Source: Nakamurella panacisegetis (lineage in GTDB: Bacteria; Actinomycetota; Actinomycetes; Mycobacteriales; Nakamurellaceae). From it: a stretch of DNA of 64,000 nucleotides. Under the pieces are notes generated by a model. The model saw only the letters and a list, made by a program, of their open reading frames with translations. It was not told where the DNA came from and made no database searches. Position numbers and translations under genes: made by a program. Numbering within the stretch: the first letter of the stretch is position 1; every line of letters starts with the position of its first letter. Of this stretch, positions 61,473-64,000 are shown piece by piece. The DNA is taken from assembly GCF_900104535.1 (NCBI RefSeq), contig NZ_LT629710.1:1798001-1862000 (forward strand), in the 5' to 3' direction.

Positions 61473-62455
61473 CCACGCAACTGACCGATGCCGGCTCCGC
61501 CACCAGTGAACCTCGCGTTCAGTGGTCCGGGGCCGGCACCCCGGTCGCGCTGGCCGCAACGTGGCTGGTGCTGATCGTGGCATCGGCATTGCACCGCAGT
61601 GACTTTCTCTCCCGCGAGACCTTACTGTCCGTCGCGTTCACGATGGCGGTGACCGGAGTACTGGCGGTAGGGCAGGCGGTCGTGGCGATCAGCGGGGGAA
61701 TCCTGGACCTTTCGGTACCGGCCGCCCTGATCATCCCTTCCTTCGCCATCGCCGACCTGCTGGGCGCCGGCGTCTCCAGTGGTATCGCGGTCGTGGTGGG
61801 TGTCTTGGCCGGGGCGGCCTGGGGTCTGCTGAACGGCCTCATCATCGTGGCCGCCAAGATCAATCCGATCATCGTGACCCTCGGGTCGAACTTCGTCGGT
61901 GTCGGCGTGCTGTATGTGCTGCAGAAGCAGGCCGCGGTACCCACGGCGTCCGGTCTACGCCGCTGGGGACAGCACTACCTGCTCGGCCTGCCCAGCATCT
62001 GGTGGCCCATGTTGGTGCTGATTGTCCTCGTCGGAGTACTCCTACCGCGGACCAGGATCGGCCGGCGCACCATCGGCGTCGGAGGTAACCCGGTGGCGGC
62101 CAAGGCCCGCGGAATCTCGCTGGCCCGCACTCGGCTCGCGGTCTTCACCTTCTCAGGGGCCTGCGGTGGGGTCGCCGCGGTGTTGTTCTCGGCCTCCACA
62201 CCGCAATTCGTACCCACCGACAGCGCCACGTTCCTGTTGCCGGTCATCGCCGCGGTGATCGTGGCCGGCATCTCCTTGTCCGGCGGACGCGGGAGCCTGC
62301 TGACCCTGTTGCTCAGCGTCGGGCTGCTCTCCACCGTACCGACCGCGCTGGTGTTCTTCGGACTCAACTCAAACTGGCAGATCGTTTTTCAGGGATTGAT
62401 TCTGATCGTCGCGGTCTCCATCGACGGTCAGGCGCAGAAGAAGGCGAAACGGTGA
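61469..62455 (+). CDS. sugar ABC transporter permease 1 (BPD_transp_2)
   Basis: 328 aa from ATG 61469. About nine hydrophobic segments, with ISGGILDLSVPAALIIPSF (the SGGIDLSVG-like motif of RbsC permeases) and VGGNPVAAKARGISLARTRLAVF (the cytoplasmic EAA-like coupling loop). It overlaps the second permease by GTGA (62452-62455). A pair of distinct permeases implies a heterodimeric channel. Confidence 0.9.
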   Translation: MTTQLTDAGSATSEPRVQWSGAGTPVALAATWLVLIVASALHRSDFLSRETLLSVAFTMAVTGVLAVGQAVVAISGGILDLSVPAALIIPSFAIADLLGAGVSSGIAVVVGVLAGAAWGLLNGLIIVAAKINPIIVTLGSNFVGVGVLYVLQKQAAVPTASGLRRWGQHYLLGLPSIWWPMLVLIVLVGVLLPRTRIGRRTIGVGGNPVAAKARGISLARTRLAVFTFSGACGGVAAVLFSASTPQFVPTDSATFLLPVIAAVIVAGISLSGGRGSLLTLLLSVGLLSTVPTALVFFGLNSNWQIVFQGLILIVAVSIDGQAQKKAKR

Positions 62456-63486
62456 CCATCAATACGCCGGTGAGGACCAGCAGCCCGCCCACGCTCCAGG
62501 ATTTCGACATCGACCGTCCACGGACCTTCGGGCGCCGGGTGCTCGATGCGGTCAACACCCCGACCGGCACCATCGGGATTGCGCTGATCATCGTCGTGGC
62601 GATCGGTCTGTCCTGGGAAGGCGGCAGCTTCGCCTCCAGTGACAATCTCGCCAACGTGGGCAGCTTCCTGGCGATTCCGCTCATCATCGCCACGTTCTCG
62701 TCGGTGGCGCTGCTGGCCGGCGTCGTCGACCTGTCGGTCGGCTCCATGGTCGGCTTCGCGGCCGCCCTGTTCGTCCAATTCGTCAACAAGGGCTACTCGC
62801 CGTGGATCGCCGGGCTCATCACCCTGCTCTGCGCAGTGATCGCCGGCAGCATCAACGGTCTGGCGATCGTGGGCTTCGGAGCGGAGCCCGTCGCGGCCAC
62901 ACTCGGGATGTTGACGGCCCTGCGCGGGCTGTGTCAGGTGATCGTCGGACCGACCGGCCTGTCGTCCGCCCTGGTCCTGGGCCTGCTCGAATTCACGTCC
63001 AAGGCTTACGGACCGCTTCCCCTGCTCTTCCTGTTGGGGCTGGGTCTGGTCGCGGTCGCGTCGGTGTTGGTGGGCTACACCAGGGTGGGCCGCCACATTC
63101 GAGCCGCGGGCGGCGATGCCAGAGCGGCCGGCCGAGCTGGCATAGGCGCCCTCCGGATCCGATTCTTCGCGCTCATCCTCAGCGCCTTCGGGGCCGGCCT
63201 GGGGGGCATCCTGTACGCCGGTCAGCTCGGCGGGGCGTCGAACGTGCTGGGCACGGGCCTGGAATTCCAGGTGTACGCGGCGCTGATGATCGGCGGCTAC
63301 TCCATCCTGCGGGGCGGAATCGGCGCACCCATCGGCGGCCTGTTCGGTCTGCTCGTGGTGGCGGGTGTGCAGAACATCTTCGACGTCAACGCCATCAATC
63401 CCTACTACCTCAACGTGGTCATCGGCGTACTGCTCCTGCTGACCGTCTACGGCGACCGCCTCCGGGGAGGCGATCGCTATGAATGA
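62452..63486 (+). CDS. sugar ABC transporter permease 2 (BPD_transp_2)
   Basis: 344 aa from GTG 62452. The N-terminus is a 35-residue cytoplasmic arm, then RbsC-like segments: LLAGVVDLSVGSMVGFAAALF, VAATLGMLTALRG, and the coupling loop AAGGDARAAGRAGIGALRIRFFAL. It forms the partner of permease 1. The operon's last visible gene; the next gene is convergent. Confidence 0.9.
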   Translation: MTINTPVRTSSPPTLQDFDIDRPRTFGRRVLDAVNTPTGTIGIALIIVVAIGLSWEGGSFASSDNLANVGSFLAIPLIIATFSSVALLAGVVDLSVGSMVGFAAALFVQFVNKGYSPWIAGLITLLCAVIAGSINGLAIVGFGAEPVAATLGMLTALRGLCQVIVGPTGLSSALVLGLLEFTSKAYGPLPLLFLLGLGLVAVASVLVGYTRVGRHIRAAGGDARAAGRAGIGALRIRFFALILSAFGAGLGGILYAGQLGGASNVLGTGLEFQVYAALMIGGYSILRGGIGAPIGGLFGLLVVAGVQNIFDVNAINPYYLNVVIGVLLLLTVYGDRLRGGDRYE

Positions 63487-63499
63487 CCTCCCCCCGATA

Positions 63500-64000
63500 T
63501 CAGCCCACGTGCAGGCCGATCTGCCCGGCCGTCTGGTCGAGCATGGCCATCACCTCCAGGGTGGCCGCCCACGGCATCAACGGATGCTCCACGGACCCGG
63601 CGCGGATGCAGCTGTGCACCGCAGCCACCTCGTAGTGCAGGCCGTTGCCCTGTTGGTTCGCCGGAAGCCGTTCGTCCACGACCAGGTCGCCGCCGCTCAT
63701 GTCGCGATGTCCGATGACGATCTCATCGGGGCAGTGCAGGAATTTCGGCAGCACGATCTCGCGGTCGGCGCCCACCAGACGGGCTTCATTGCGCAGGGGC
63801 ACGGTCAGGCTCGTCTGGAGGGAGGCGCTGGCCTGCGGATAGCGCAGAGCGATCTGGGTGGTCAGGTCCACGCCGGTGGGGCCGATGAGCCCGGACGCCA
63901 GCAGGCTGGTGGGTACGCCGAGTACTGCGTGTGCAAGCTGCAGGGGGTAGACGCCCAGGTCGAACAGGGCGCCGCCGCCGGTCGAGGCGGTGAACAGACG
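63500..64000 (-). CDS. Gfo/Idh/MocA-family oxidoreductase, C-terminal part
   Basis: The frame is open from the right edge of the window to a stop at 63500: RLFTASTGGGALFDLGVYPLQLAHAVLG (the GGGAL.D.GVY... hallmark at the start of the C-terminal beta domain), VDLTTQIALRYPQASASLQTSL, YEVAAVHSCIRAG, LEVMAMLDQ. The Rossmann half lies beyond base 64000. Such NAD-dependent sugar dehydrogenases are standard partners of CUT2 transporters, so oxidation of the imported sugar is likely. Confidence 0.88.
   Translation of the reverse strand, partial: RLFTASTGGGALFDLGVYPLQLAHAVLGVPTSLLASGLIGPTGVDLTTQIALRYPQASASLQTSLTVPLRNEARLVGADREIVLPKFLHCPDEIVIGHRDMSGGDLVVDERLPANQQGNGLHYEVAAVHSCIRAGSVEHPLMPWAATLEVMAMLDQTAGQIGLHVG

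Overview
The window is high-GC DNA with actinobacterial traits: many GTG starts, ATGA/GTGA gene overlaps, leaderless-looking starts, and a density of TetR, MarR, GntR, LacI and XRE regulators typical of soil actinomycetes (perhaps near Nakamurella or Mycobacteriales; that placement is inference only). No rRNA, complete tRNA or CRISPR array is visible.

0-21.5 kb is ordinary metabolic and regulatory territory. A minus-strand operon holds two acyl-CoA dehydrogenases, an alpha/beta hydrolase and a GntR regulator. A truncated phage-type integrase, an att-like tRNA/tmRNA 3' end and a truncated ATPase follow at 4.1-4.9 kb. Then come an XRE regulator divergent from a quinone-oxidoreductase-like gene, a minus-strand cluster (MarR, membrane protein, isochorismatase fold, SnoaL fold, class V aminotransferase, SDR), a secreted phospholipase A2, and a series of TetR regulators paired with an MFS exporter, an NmrA-like protein and an SDR. 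Several of these have clear palindromic operators.

21.5-50.6 kb is an accessory region. It starts with decayed genes (methyltransferase fragment, exported proteins with in-frame TGA and frameshifts). A segment bounded by two near-identical 26-bp direct repeats (24.27 and 32.58 kb) carries a DUF4062-TPR protein facing a nucleotidyltransferase/phosphoesterase pair, plus IS3 and IS21 elements. A 9.2-kb RHS/YD-repeat exported toxin gene is followed, with a 4-nt overlap, by a zinc-ribbon immunity candidate, then an HNH fragment and nested IS3 elements. Next is an A/T-richer two-gene operon coding for a 37-kDa nucleoid-associated-protein-like protein and a RelA/SpoT-domain protein. This pair is the best candidate here for an undescribed system. 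Tandem tyrosine recombinases follow (one apparently active, one lacking catalytic residues), and a second integrase remnant closes the region.

50.8-64 kb returns to core-like DNA. After a NERD-domain membrane protein comes a carbohydrate-utilisation locus: a DUF5107-TPR protein divergent from an AraC regulator, an HSL-type esterase, a LacI regulator, and a LacI-operator-controlled ABC operon (one ATPase, one lipoprotein binding protein, two permeases). A convergent Gfo/Idh/MocA dehydrogenase runs off the window.
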